From the NCBI GenBank assembly GCA_019311115.1, contig JAFDDB010000026.1, forward strand, positions 1-32,232: a DNA stretch of 32,232 nucleotides, given 5' to 3'. This document shows positions 9,847 to 18,391 of the stretch, one piece after another. A model generated the notes under the pieces. It worked only from the letters and a program-made list of their open reading frames with translations, was not told the DNA's origin and ran no database searches. Positions within the stretch are counted from its first letter, which is position 1. Every line of letters starts with the position of its first letter. Made by a program: the position numbers and the translations under genes. Origin of the DNA: Deltaproteobacteria bacterium. Lineage in GTDB: Bacteria; Myxococcota_A; UBA9160; SZUA-336.

Positions 9847-11169
9847 TCACAGGTCGTAGCCGACCTCGGCGTGCAGGGTCGTATCGAGGCCGCGGAGCTC
9901 GTCTTCATCGGTAACCCGGAGCCCGACGATGCGATCGATGATCACCAGGATCAGCCACGAGACCCCGCCAGTGTAGACGATGGTGACGACCGCGGCGATG
10001 AGTTGAATGCCGACCTGCCTGCCGATCGCCAGGTCGCCCTGGTTTCCGCCGAAGGCGCCCGCAGCGAAGACGCCCGCCAGGATCGTGCCGACGAAGCCGC
10101 CGACGCCGTGTACGCCGAAGACGTCGAGCGAGTCGTCGTAGCCGAGGGCCATCTTGATGCGGGTCGAGGCCCACCAGCAGATCACGCCCGAGGCCGCCCC
10201 GATCGCGAGACCGCCCATCGGGCCGATGAAGCCGGAGGCCGGCGTCACCGCGGCCAGGCCAGCGATCGCGCCGGTCGCCAGGCCCAGCACGCTCGGCCGT
10301 CCCTGGAGACGCCACTCGATGCACATCCAGGTGAACGCCGCGGTCGCCGCGGAGATCTGGGTCACCACGATCGCCATCGCGGCGCTGCCGTCCGCCGCCA
10401 GCGCGCTGCCGCCGTTGAAGCCGAACCAGCCGACCCAGAGCATGGCGGTTCCGGTCGCGGTCATGGTCATGTTGTGCGGGGGCATGGCCGTCGTGCCGTA
10501 GCCGCGCCGCGGGCCGATGACCAGGCAGGCGACCAGCGCGGCCACGCCCGCCGTGATGTGTACGACGATCCCGCCGGCGAAGTCGAACACTCCCAGGTCG
10601 TAGAAGAAGCCTCCCTCGCCGCCCCACGTCATGTGGCAGATCGGCGCGTAGACGAGCAGCAACCAGGTGCCGGAGAAGATCAGCATCGCCGAGAAGCGCA
10701 TTCGCTCCGCGAAGGCACCGACGATGAGCGCCGGCGTGATGATCGCAAAGGTCATCTGGAAGACGAAGAAGAGGATCTCGGGGATCGAGCCCGACAACGC
10801 CGCGGCGTCGATCCCGCGCGCGAAGACCTTGCCGAGGCCGCCGATGAACGAGTGCAGGTTGGTGACGCCCGCCGTCATTCCGGCGCTGTCGAACGCCAGG
10901 CTGTAGCCGCAGACGAGCCACAGGATCGTGCACATCGACGTCAGGGCGAGGCACTGCATGAGCACGGACAGCACGTTCTTCACCCGTACGAGCCCGCCGT
11001 AGAACAGGGCGAGCCCGGGGATGGTCATGAACAGCACGAGTGCGGTCGAGGCCAGGATCCAGGCGGTGTCGCCGCTGTCCAACGCGTCGGCGGCCCTCGC
11101 ATGCGCGGGCAGCGCGGCCGCGGCCGCTCCCAGAAGCCCCCCCCAGACGCGGGTCGTCCCGGTCATCAT
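9847..11169 (-). CDS. amtB: Ammonium transporter AmtB
   Basis: Trimeric ammonium channel of 440 residues with an N-terminal signal sequence (to about AHARA, residue 26) and eleven membrane helices. Diagnostic features are the LFYGGLVRVKNVLS segment, DFAGGIVVH with Asp196 and the first pore histidine His204, the PPHNM loop, and GVHGVGG with the second pore histidine His354. The C-terminal cytoplasmic tail (DEDELRGLDTTLHAEVGYDL) is the part that interacts with P-II in relatives. ATG 11169 is preceded by GAGGGGGG; ATG 11166 is possible. It forms an operon with the downstream P-II gene. No clear sigma-54 promoter (TGGC-N8-TTGC) could be found in its upstream region. Confidence 0.96.
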   Translation of the reverse strand: MMTGTTRVWGGLLGAAAAALPAHARAADALDSGDTAWILASTALVLFMTIPGLALFYGGLVRVKNVLSVLMQCLALTSMCTILWLVCGYSLAFDSAGMTAGVTNLHSFIGGLGKVFARGIDAAALSGSIPEILFFVFQMTFAIITPALIVGAFAERMRFSAMLIFSGTWLLLVYAPICHMTWGGEGGFFYDLGVFDFAGGIVVHITAGVAALVACLVIGPRRGYGTTAMPPHNMTMTATGTAMLWVGWFGFNGGSALAADGSAAMAIVVTQISAATAAFTWMCIEWRLQGRPSVLGLATGAIAGLAAVTPASGFIGPMGGLAIGAASGVICWWASTRIKMALGYDDSLDVFGVHGVGGFVGTILAGVFAAGAFGGNQGDLAIGRQVGIQLIAAVVTIVYTGGVSWLILVIIDRIVGLRVTDEDELRGLDTTLHAEVGYDL

Positions 11170-11266
11170 GCCCCCCCCTCATTCGGACCCCGCCAGATTG
11201 CGCAGGCAATGCGCAGTCTACACGGCGTCGAGCGGCTTTCCGCAGCCCTCGGGCGGCACGGCCCTA

Positions 11267-11296
11267 TTGCGGCGGCGGCGGTGTTGGGTGGATAAT
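11267..11296 (+). promoter_or_regulatory. Candidate sigma-70-type promoter for the LuxR-type regulator
   Basis: TTGCGG (11267-11272) and GATAAT (11291-11296) are separated by 18 bp and lie about 45 bp before the start of the regulator at 11341. The -10 box matches TATAAT at five of six positions; the -35 box is partial. The surrounding region is very GC-rich, which makes the AT-rich hexamer stand out. Confidence 0.4.
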
Positions 11297-11340
11297 CGGG
11301 CGCTTCTGATGTCCGTCACGTCGTAGGGTGGAAGGAATAC

Positions 11341-12003
11341 ATGGTCGAGCGCTCTCCGGCGGTTGGCGCGCGGCCAGCCGACGAGTCTACGGTTTTCGTC
11401 GTCGGCTCGAGCGGCGGGGGACGAGCGAGACGCGCAGTGGAGTTGCTCGACGCTGCGGGCTACGCCGTCGACTTCTTCGACATCGTCGGCGACTTCGTGC
11501 GCTCATGGGACTTGAAGCGTTCGGGTTGCCTGGTCATGGACGCGCGCTCCCCGCTCTGCGCCAGGAACGTCGGCGACGAGCGCTTCGAGGAGTGGACCCA
11601 CATGGTGCCGGTGGTCTTCCTTGCCGAGGCCGGGGACGTTCCCGAAGCGGTCCGTGCGTTGACGTCCCGCACCGTATCCTACGTCGGCGTGCCGCTCGAC
11701 CCGCACGAGCTGCTCGACTCGGTCAAGGCCGCTCTCGACCGCGACGCCGTCGATCGCTCCGAGCGCATGCTGCGGCGCGACGTCGACGGCCGCATTGCCT
11801 CGCTGACGCCGCGCGAGCGCGAGGTCATGGAGCTGGTCGTCGCCGGCCACAGCAACAAGGGCATCGCGGCAAGGCTCGGCATCAGCTTCCGCACCATCGA
11901 GATCCACCGCGCCCGGGTGATGGAGAAGATGAACGCCGACTCCCTCTCGCGGCTCGTGCGCCTGGCCGTGAGGCACAGCTCGGAGCGCTTCGAGGACCGC
12001 TGA
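11341..12003 (+). CDS. FixJ/LuxR-family response regulator with degenerate receiver
   Basis: Transcription regulator of 220 residues. The C-terminal third is a clear LuxR/FixJ helix-turn-helix (LTPREREVMELVVAGHSNKGIA, ending near EKMNADS, about 155-202). The N-terminal domain (about 16-135) has the receiver fold, and Asp67 in CLVMDAR sits where FixJ is phosphorylated. However, the acidic pair after beta-1 is replaced (VFVVGSSGGG), the conserved Thr after beta-4 is Ala95, and the conserved Lys of the beta-5 KP motif is Val117 (YVGVPLD). It therefore probably does not act by ordinary phosphorylation. ATG 11341 is preceded by GGAAGGA. No sensor kinase is adjacent. It is transcribed divergently from amtB; any role in nitrogen control is unproven. 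Confidence 0.88.
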   Translation: MVERSPAVGARPADESTVFVVGSSGGGRARRAVELLDAAGYAVDFFDIVGDFVRSWDLKRSGCLVMDARSPLCARNVGDERFEEWTHMVPVVFLAEAGDVPEAVRALTSRTVSYVGVPLDPHELLDSVKAALDRDAVDRSERMLRRDVDGRIASLTPREREVMELVVAGHSNKGIAARLGISFRTIEIHRARVMEKMNADSLSRLVRLAVRHSSERFEDR

Positions 12004-12279
12004 CTCTCGCGTTCGCGGCGCCGGGTCTGGCGGCGCTCCCGGGCACGACCCACGACTTACGGGCTCTTGCAGCCGGGAAACGAAAGCGGGGTTCGGCCTT
12101 CGCGGCCGCCGCCGCTCCGTCCGACGGGGCCCGGCAGCGGCCCGAAGGGGTCTCAGGGGGCCTCTGAGCGCGTTCCGGGGCGCCGCGGCCGACCGCGCAC
12201 GGCGTCGCCGGGAAGGGTGGGGGCACTGCACTCAGGGTCACTCCAAGTGTTTAGAATCCCGCCGGGGAGGTTTCCGACC
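12004..12279. other. Intergenic region before the DUF1329 gene
   Basis: This 276-bp GC-rich gap contains no convincing ORF or RNA gene. A TTTAGAAT motif (12250-12257) near its end looks like a -10 box and the GGGGAGG ribosome site follows. A small dyad CTCAG-N7-CTGAG near 12150 is too short to call a terminator. Confidence 0.5.
12252..12257 (+). promoter_or_regulatory. Possible -10 element (TAGAAT) for the DUF1329 gene
   Basis: TAGAAT lies 22 bp before the start codon at 12280, within AGTGTTTAGAATCCC, matching TATAAT at five of six positions. A transcript starting about 7 nt later would have a short leader containing only the GGGGAGG ribosome site. No good -35 hexamer is visible at the expected distance. 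Confidence 0.33.
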
Positions 12280-13599
12280 ATGTCCAGAGTTCTGCTCGTA
12301 CGCGTCCCGCTCGTGCTGGTCGCGCTGCTCGCCGCGCGCGCCGTCCCGGCGGCCGATGCCATGGTGGAGTCCCAGGCCGAGGTCGACGCCGTGCCGGTGG
12401 TCCCCCTGAAGCCCGGGGACACCGTGCAGTTCGGAGACCTCCAGAAGATCAAGGACTACATCCCGGAGCCCTTCTGGGAGAACCGCGAGTTCTTCTTCTT
12501 CGAAGGCATGACCATGCAGATCGGCGAGTTCTACCACGACTACACGCCGACCTCCGCGCGCAAGGAGCTGACGCAGAAGTACAAGGGGCAGGCGCGCATC
12601 GGACGCGACGGCTCGCTCGAGAACTACCTGCTCGGACTCCCGTTCCCCGACGTCTCGCCCGACGATCCCGGCGCCGGGGTCAAGTACGCTTGGAACCTCG
12701 CCTACCGCCACGACGCGCTCGAGGGCGAGGCGGACTGGTTCTTCACCTACTGGGACAACGGTGAGGTGCTTCCCCTCTGGTACAAGGGCACGGGCTGGGG
12801 AATGCGGCTCTCCCGGCGCACCGACCTGGCCGACCGCGAGGGCGCTTCGTTCTGGAAGCAGGAGAAGCGCATCGGCGCCGGGGGCATCGAGGTAGACGAG
12901 CCGCACGACGCGCGCGGCATCATCGGGCTCGGCTATCGCTACCTGTCCGCGGACGGCCCGCGCGACGAGGCGCGCCGCGACGACATCTGGGTCTACATCC
13001 CGTCGCTGCGCCGCGTCCGGCGCATCTCGTCGGGGTCGCGTACGGACCGGATCTCGGGCACCGACATGACGGCCGAGGACGGCGGCGGCTTCTCGGGGAT
13101 CATGACCAACTTCAACTGGGAGTACATCGGCGAGGCCGAGGTGCTCGCGCCGATCGACAGCACGCTGCGCGGCTACCCGTACACCGAGGACGAGAACTTC
13201 GGCCCGCTCGGCTTCTCGCTCGGCAACGACACGTGGCAGCTTCGCAAGGTGATGATCCTGGAACAGCGTCCCAAGGACGACAACCATCCCTACGAGCGCA
13301 AGCGTCTGTGGATCGACCAGCAGACGTACACGATCCTCTACGCCACGGCCTACGACCGGAAGGGCGAGCTCTGGAAGCTGATCTACCGCGCGACCCGCTG
13401 GACGGAGAGCGCGCACCAGGAGAAGAAGGTCGAGGGCGTCGAGATGCGCGCCTTCCTGCCCGTCGCGCAGGTCCTGGTGAACCCGATCACGGGGACGGGC
13501 GTCCGGATCGAGAACTTCAACGTCAAGGCGACGCGCATGTCCAAGGGTCGGATCCGCCGGCGGATCGACATCGGCCGACTGAGCCGCGAGGGCCGCTAG
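12280..13599 (+). CDS. DUF1329 exported protein
   Basis: Exported protein of 439 residues with a Sec signal peptide (hydrophobic stretch about 4-22, likely cleaved near VPAADA). The mature part matches the DUF1329 family by pattern: an N-terminal LKPGDTV...IPEPFWENREFFF segment, DIWVYIPSLRRVRRI in the middle, then RKRLWIDQQTYTILYATAYDRKGELWK. The family has a LolA/LolB-like lipoprotein-sorting fold and often occurs beside outer-membrane or RND-type lipid/steroid export genes. No such partner is adjacent here. The frame is open upstream, but ATG 12280 has GGGGAGG nine bases before it and begins the signal peptide. The TAG stop shares CTAG with the convergent MOSC gene. The substrate is unknown. 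Confidence 0.85.
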   Translation: MSRVLLVRVPLVLVALLAARAVPAADAMVESQAEVDAVPVVPLKPGDTVQFGDLQKIKDYIPEPFWENREFFFFEGMTMQIGEFYHDYTPTSARKELTQKYKGQARIGRDGSLENYLLGLPFPDVSPDDPGAGVKYAWNLAYRHDALEGEADWFFTYWDNGEVLPLWYKGTGWGMRLSRRTDLADREGASFWKQEKRIGAGGIEVDEPHDARGIIGLGYRYLSADGPRDEARRDDIWVYIPSLRRVRRISSGSRTDRISGTDMTAEDGGGFSGIMTNFNWEYIGEAEVLAPIDSTLRGYPYTEDENFGPLGFSLGNDTWQLRKVMILEQRPKDDNHPYERKRLWIDQQTYTILYATAYDRKGELWKLIYRATRWTESAHQEKKVEGVEMRAFLPVAQVLVNPITGTGVRIENFNVKATRMSKGRIRRRIDIGRLSREGR

Positions 13600-14162
13600 C
13601 TCCGGCTCAGAACCTCGACCGGATCGCCGACGCTGACGCGGCCGGGCTCCACCACCCGCAGGTAGATCCCGCGCAGGTTCAGGCCCCGTCCTTCGCGGCG
13701 CGAGACGAAACGCAGCGCGTCGGCGCCGAAGCGGTCGCGGAACTGGAGGCAGCCGTTGTGCGGCTCCGGCGTGACCTCGCAGGTGGCCAGCCCGATGCGC
13801 AGGCGCGAGCCGTGGGGCAGGTTCGCCTCGGACAGGTCGAGGTCTACGAAGAGGTTGTCTCCGAACAGGGATGGGGACTGGCCGTTCGCGATCATCTCGG
13901 CGACCCCCGACGAGATCGTCGCCAGCTGCATGCGCCTGTCGTCGTCCTCGATCTCGGCCCAGCGGTCGTCGGGCATGCCCCCGTCGGGCGTAAGCACCGC
14001 CGAGTCCACCCCGATCCGCTTCCAGGCCGCCGGGCGCGCGAACATGTGCACGACCCGGCCCCGGTCCTTGGGCGGCGAGAGGGCGGCGAACCGCTCCTCG
14101 AGGTCCGTCATCGGCAGGTGGGCAAGCGTCTCGATCTCGGGCAGGTCGTTGCTCTGTGACAT
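13596..14162 (-). CDS. MOSC domain-containing protein
   Basis: Protein of 188 residues consisting mainly of a MOSC (molybdenum cofactor sulfurase C-terminal) domain. Recognisable parts are LFGDNLFVDLDLSEANLPHGSRLRIG (positions 99-124), the EPHNGCLQF segment with conserved Cys138, which in relatives handles sulfur or Moco, and a C-terminal RGIYLRVVEPGRVSVGDPVEV. Stand-alone MOSC proteins act in molybdenum-cofactor-dependent reduction or sulfur transfer; the substrate is not predictable here. The N-terminal 40 residues are not typical of the domain. It ends with the same CTAG as the DUF1329 gene, leaving no room for a separate terminator. Confidence 0.87.
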   Translation of the reverse strand: MSQSNDLPEIETLAHLPMTDLEERFAALSPPKDRGRVVHMFARPAAWKRIGVDSAVLTPDGGMPDDRWAEIEDDDRRMQLATISSGVAEMIANGQSPSLFGDNLFVDLDLSEANLPHGSRLRIGLATCEVTPEPHNGCLQFRDRFGADALRFVSRREGRGLNLRGIYLRVVEPGRVSVGDPVEVLSRS

Positions 14163-14290
14163 GGTGGCGCGAGCCTAACTCGCGGGGATTCCGGACGCCA
14201 CGCGGCCCGGCGCGGCTCGTCGCGCCCGTGCTCGCTCTCGTCCTGCGCGGGAGAAGGCGATCGGGTACATACCAGGAAGGGGAGGGCTCG

Positions 14291-16045
14291 ATGACGGCTG
14301 CGCGGCTCGGGCGCGTCTCCCTCGCTGCGTGCGTCGTGCTGCCCGCCGTCTGCCTGGCGCTCGGCGGGCTGTCGAGTCCCGACGCGGGGTGGCACCTGGC
14401 GTCGGGCCGCTGGATCGTGGGGCACGGCGCGGTGCCGCACACCGATCCGTTCAGCTATGGATCGGCGGGCGAGCCGTGGATCGACCTGCACTGGCTCTTC
14501 CAGCTGGGGCTCTACGGGATCCACCGCGTGGCGGGCGTGCCGGGGATCGTGCTGGCCCGCGCCGCTGCGGTTGCGGCGACGCTGGGCCTGCTGCTCTGGC
14601 GGTTCGGCCGCGGCGCGGGTCTGTGGGCGATCGCTCCCTGCGTGCTGCTGCTGGCCGTGGTCGCCCACCACCGCTGGCTGGCGCGGCCCGACGTGGTCTC
14701 GCACCTGATCCTGGCCGGGCAGCTGGTCCTGTGGATCGACTACCGCGCCGCGCCGCGCCGCGCGTGGTGCGTGGTGCCGCTCCAGTTGCTGTGGGTCAAC
14801 CTGCAGGGCACGTTCGTGCTGGGGATCGTGGTGGCCGGTGCGTTCGCAGCGGGCGAGCTGCTACTGCTCGCGCCGGTGCTCGCGCGCCGCTTCGACCGCG
14901 CGCCGCTCGGCCGCGCGGGCCTGCAGCGCCTGGCTGCGCTCGTAGCGGTCACGGCCGGCGTCAGCCTGCTGAACCCGTACGGGGTCGCGGGTGCGCTCTA
15001 CCCGCTGGAGCTGTGGACGCGGATCTCGGGAGAGCACGCGATCTACGCCGCGCGCATCGCCGAGTTCATGCCTCCCTCGGCGCTCGGCCCGTCCTCGCCG
15101 ATCCTGCTGGCGTGGCTGGCGCTGGTCGGCATCACCACCGCCGTGGTCGCGGCGCGCCGGCTGCGGGTAGACCCGGGGCTGCTCGTGCTCTGGGGGCTCT
15201 TTCTCTTCCTGTCGCTCCAGGCGATCCGCAACCTGCCGCTCTCCGGCTACGTGTCGATCGCGCTGACCGGGCTCGGCGTGCAGGCGTTGCACGCCGAGTC
15301 GCGTCGCCACCCCGGCCGCTGGCTGCCCGTGACGTTGGGTGTAGCGACCGCTGTCGCGGGGCTGCTCCTCGCGCGCGCGACGCTGTCGAACCGGGTCTTC
15401 CACGCGCTCGACGATCCGCGCCGCATCGGCTTCGCATTCAACGAGCGAACCTATCCGCTCGCGGCCACCCGCTTCCTGGTCGAGCAGGGGATTCCGGGCC
15501 CGATCTTCAACGACATCAACGCCGGCGGCTACCTGGCCTGGTCGCTGGCGCCGCGCCGCAGCTTCGTCGACGGACGGCTAGAGGTGCACGACGAGCGCCT
15601 CTTGACGTACCACGCCGCGCTCGGCAACCCGCGGGCGTTCCGGCGGCTGGCCGAGCGCTACGACGTGAACGTGACGCTGCTGTCGCCGCTGCTGGCGCCC
15701 GGGCTGCCGCTGCTCGGCGCGCTGGCGCGCGATCCGGACTGGGCGCTCGTCTACTTCGACGCGAGCTACAGCATCTTCGTGCGCCGCTCCGCCTTTCCCG
15801 TCGAGCGCGTCGAGGCCTGGGCCGCGGCGGGTCGGGCCGTAGAGCGCGCGTACCTCGAGAGCCGGGACCGCCCGCCCGATCCGCCGCCCACCGTCGTGCG
15901 CGCGCTCCGGGCGGCGGGCCTGCTGGACGCGTCACCCGAGCCGCCGTACGACGCCGGCTACCGCGCGGAGTTCTTCCGGCTGATCGGCCGGCGCGACGAA
16001 GCGCTGCGCGAGCTTCGGCGCGCGCAGCAGGAAGGCCCGCGCTGA
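14291..16045 (+). CDS. GT-C-like polytopic membrane protein
   Basis: Membrane protein of about 584 residues with ten or more predicted transmembrane helices up to about residue 380 and a soluble C-terminal domain. The first loop has SPDAGWHLASGRWIV and TDPFSYG...WIDLHWLFQ; the DxxWH and TDPFSY patterns are shared with GT-C-fold glycosyltransferase-like membrane proteins in which an acidic loop residue is catalytic. The C-terminal part includes FNDINAGGYLAWSL and FVDGRLEVHDE, also common in that group. I infer transfer of sugar from a lipid carrier in the periplasm, but acceptor and donor are unknown. The start ATG 14291 is preceded by GGAAGGGGAGGG. The last ~100 residues are a charged helical tail. 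Confidence 0.75.
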   Translation: MTAARLGRVSLAACVVLPAVCLALGGLSSPDAGWHLASGRWIVGHGAVPHTDPFSYGSAGEPWIDLHWLFQLGLYGIHRVAGVPGIVLARAAAVAATLGLLLWRFGRGAGLWAIAPCVLLLAVVAHHRWLARPDVVSHLILAGQLVLWIDYRAAPRRAWCVVPLQLLWVNLQGTFVLGIVVAGAFAAGELLLLAPVLARRFDRAPLGRAGLQRLAALVAVTAGVSLLNPYGVAGALYPLELWTRISGEHAIYAARIAEFMPPSALGPSSPILLAWLALVGITTAVVAARRLRVDPGLLVLWGLFLFLSLQAIRNLPLSGYVSIALTGLGVQALHAESRRHPGRWLPVTLGVATAVAGLLLARATLSNRVFHALDDPRRIGFAFNERTYPLAATRFLVEQGIPGPIFNDINAGGYLAWSLAPRRSFVDGRLEVHDERLLTYHAALGNPRAFRRLAERYDVNVTLLSPLLAPGLPLLGALARDPDWALVYFDASYSIFVRRSAFPVERVEAWAAAGRAVERAYLESRDRPPDPPPTVVRALRAAGLLDASPEPPYDAGYRAEFFRLIGRRDEALRELRRAQQEGPR

Positions 16046-16046
16046 C

Positions 16047-16964
16047 TCAGCCCTTCTTGTCCTTGGGTGCGAACTCGTTGCGGAGCCCCCGGGTCAGGGA
16101 CTGCGGCAGCAGCGTGTCGAGCTGGTCGATCGTCCAAACGTCCTCGGTGAACGCCGACGCCTCGGGACTCGGGATCGTCATGCGGCTGACCTGCTGCGCG
16201 CTGATCACGAAGTCCTGGCCGTTCACGTTCGACGCCGCATCGGTGCAGAGCCAGACGGCCAGCGCCGCGACCCCGCTGGGAACCCACTTTTCGATGTAGG
16301 ACAGGTCGGGTGCGCGCTCTCCCGCCGCCTTGGCGCGCTCGATCGAGGCCTTGAGCTCGTCCGACAGCGTCAGCCGCGTGGCGGCACGGGGCCGGATCAC
16401 GTTGCAGCGCACGCCGTAGCGCCCGAGGTCCCGCGCGACGGTGCGCGTGAAGCCGACGATGCCCTCCTTGGCGGCGGAGTAGTTGGCCTGTCCCATGTTG
16501 CCGAGGCCGGACTCGCTGCCGGTGTTGACGATGGCGCCCGAACGCTGGTCGCGGAACACCGTGGCCGCGGCGCGCGTGCACACGAACGTGCCCTTCAGGT
16601 GGACCGCGATCACGGCGTCCCACTCGGCCTCGCTCATGTTGTGCAGCATGCGGTCGCGCAGGATGCCGGCGTTGTTCACCAGGATGTCGAGGCGCCCGAA
16701 CTCGTTCAGTGCCAGCTGGACCAGCTCTTCGCCGGTCTCCATGCGCGACACGTCGCCGAAGTGCGGGATGGCCTTGCCGCCCTCGGCGGTGATCCGGTCC
16801 GCGAGCTGCGCCGCGGGCTGCTCGGCCCCGCCGGTTCCGTCGGCCGCTCCGCCAAAGTCGTTGACGATGACCGCCGCGCCCTCGCGGGCGAGCGCCACGC
16901 ACTCGGCCTCGCCGATTCCGCGCGCCCCGCCGGTCACGATCGCTACCCGTCCATCCAGCCGCAT
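16047..16964 (-). CDS. SDR-family dehydrogenase (MFE-2-like)
   Basis: Short-chain dehydrogenase of 305 residues. It has TGGARGIG (11-18), VNDFGG after beta-2, NNAG (97-100), Ser150 (NTGSESG), Tyr162 and Lys166 (YSAAK). The stretch GILRDRMLHNMSEAEWD resembles the 3-hydroxyacyl-CoA dehydrogenase domain of multifunctional enzyme type 2 and related proteins, suggesting a hydroxyacyl-CoA or steroid substrate. The C-terminal 50 residues (from about 255) extend past the normal SDR end. The ribosome site AGGAGGG precedes ATG 16964. It converges with the GT-C-like gene with only one base between the stops. Confidence 0.9.
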   Translation of the reverse strand: MRLDGRVAIVTGGARGIGEAECVALAREGAAVIVNDFGGAADGTGGAEQPAAQLADRITAEGGKAIPHFGDVSRMETGEELVQLALNEFGRLDILVNNAGILRDRMLHNMSEAEWDAVIAVHLKGTFVCTRAAATVFRDQRSGAIVNTGSESGLGNMGQANYSAAKEGIVGFTRTVARDLGRYGVRCNVIRPRAATRLTLSDELKASIERAKAAGERAPDLSYIEKWVPSGVAALAVWLCTDAASNVNGQDFVISAQQVSRMTIPSPEASAFTEDVWTIDQLDTLLPQSLTRGLRNEFAPKDKKG

Positions 16965-17065
16965 GTCGAGCCCTCCTGGGTCGAGTCTACCCCGCGCCCC
17001 TCACGCCGGGGGGCAGGGGCCGGCCGTGGCGGAGGCGAGCCCCGGAAGCTCCCGAGGCGCGGCGC

Positions 17066-18391
17066 TCAGCTCGAGAACGCGCTCTCGGTGCGGCTGTTGG
17101 CCCCGCCCGGGCCCATCGAGTCGAGCACGTTGGCGCGGTGGCCGAGCGTGTGCGCGATGCCCGAGAGCAAGGAGAAGGCGCGGGCGACCAGCACGAAGTC
17201 GGTGGGGACCTTGACGATCGGGTTCTCGCGGATCGCCTCGAAGAGCTCGTCGGTCATCTCCTCGGTGAACTCGCCCGAGAAGGTGCCGTCGTCCGAGGCG
17301 CCGATCATGCGGCGCGCGAGCTCGACGTAGGTGTCCTCGGCGCCCGTCTTGGTGGCGAAGCCCAATTCCTCGAAGGCGCGGATCATGGCGGCCTCGTTGA
17401 AGGTCATCATCGAGAACATCAGCTCGAAGAGCCCCATGCCGAAGCCCTTGGGCAGCTGCTTGGCCAGGCCGAAGTCCATGATCACGAAGCGCGGCCCGGG
17501 CTGGACGAAGATGTTGCCCGGATGCGGATCGGCCTGGAAGAAGCCGAAGCCCAGGATCATGCGGTTGTAGACCGACATCAGCCCGTTCACGACGCGCCGC
17601 GCGTCGATGCCCGCTGTCTGGAGCGCGTCGGTGTCGGTCACCTTGATGCCCGACACGAACTCCATGACGATCACCCGCTGCGTCGACAGCTCGTGGTGCA
17701 CCGCGGGAATCAAGACGCTCTCGTCGTTCGCGAACAGCCCCCGGATGCGATCCGCGTTCTCGACCTCGCGCCGGAAGTCGAGCTCGAGCTCCAGGTGCTT
17801 CTGCATTTCGTCGAGCAGCGGTAGCAGCTCGATCGGCTGCGGGTCGAAGCGCTCGTAGATGCGGCAGATGCGCCGCATGGCCGTCAGGTCGGTGCGCACG
17901 ATGCGGTCGATGTCGGGGTACTGGACCTTGACCGCGACGGTCTGCCCGTCGAGCAGCTTGGCGGCGTGCACCTGCGCCAGCGACGCGGCGGCCACCGGAG
18001 TGGTCTCGAACTCGGAGAAGACCGCGTCCAGGGGCTTGCCGAAGTCCTCTTCGACGACCCGGCGGATCTGCTCGAAGTCGCGCGGGGGGACCTGGTCCTG
18101 CGCCTTCGAGAGCGTCTTCACGTACGGCGGCGGAAAGAAGTCCGAGCGCGTGCCGATGACCTGGCACATCTTGATCAGCAGCCCCTTCAGGTGGACTGCG
18201 GTCTCGAAGATCTGCTCGGCGTTGCGCTCGTGGACGCGCGTCAGGTCTCGCGCGTCGGGGTCGCGGCCCAGTGCCCGGTCCCACCAGCGCGGCCCCTTGT
18301 AGCGCAGCCAGACGCAGGCCGCGGTGTAGCCGATGCGCGCCGAGCGCCAGAAGCGCACGGCCGGCGAGCTGATCCAGCGCAGTGCGCTCAT
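17066..18391 (-). CDS. AarF/ABC1/UbiB-family atypical kinase
   Basis: Atypical protein-kinase-like ATPase of 441 residues, the family of UbiB and Coq8 that supports ubiquinone synthesis and lipid handling. It has the N-terminal KxGQ-type region as LLIKMCQVIGTRSDFFPPPY (Lys74, Gln77; the Gly of KxGQ is Cys76), an Ala-rich nucleotide loop AAASLAQVH (134-142), the ATP lysine Lys155 (VAVKVQ), ADPHPGN (287-293) as catalytic loop and DFG at 306-308. The two C-terminal membrane helices of classical UbiB are not evident. The start codon overlaps the stop of the upstream gene (ATGA), so the pair is translationally coupled. The Gly-to-Cys change in the signature is unusual and may alter autoinhibition. 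Confidence 0.92.
   Translation of the reverse strand: MSALRWISSPAVRFWRSARIGYTAACVWLRYKGPRWWDRALGRDPDARDLTRVHERNAEQIFETAVHLKGLLIKMCQVIGTRSDFFPPPYVKTLSKAQDQVPPRDFEQIRRVVEEDFGKPLDAVFSEFETTPVAAASLAQVHAAKLLDGQTVAVKVQYPDIDRIVRTDLTAMRRICRIYERFDPQPIELLPLLDEMQKHLELELDFRREVENADRIRGLFANDESVLIPAVHHELSTQRVIVMEFVSGIKVTDTDALQTAGIDARRVVNGLMSVYNRMILGFGFFQADPHPGNIFVQPGPRFVIMDFGLAKQLPKGFGMGLFELMFSMMTFNEAAMIRAFEELGFATKTGAEDTYVELARRMIGASDDGTFSGEFTEEMTDELFEAIRENPIVKVPTDFVLVARAFSLLSGIAHTLGHRANVLDSMGPGGANSRTESAFSS

Noticed and set aside
11170-11340. Sigma-54 promoter or NtrC site before amtB
   Set aside because: The minus strand shows TGGC near 11190 but no GC at the required distance, and the TGCGCA repeats nearby do not fit the NtrC consensus.
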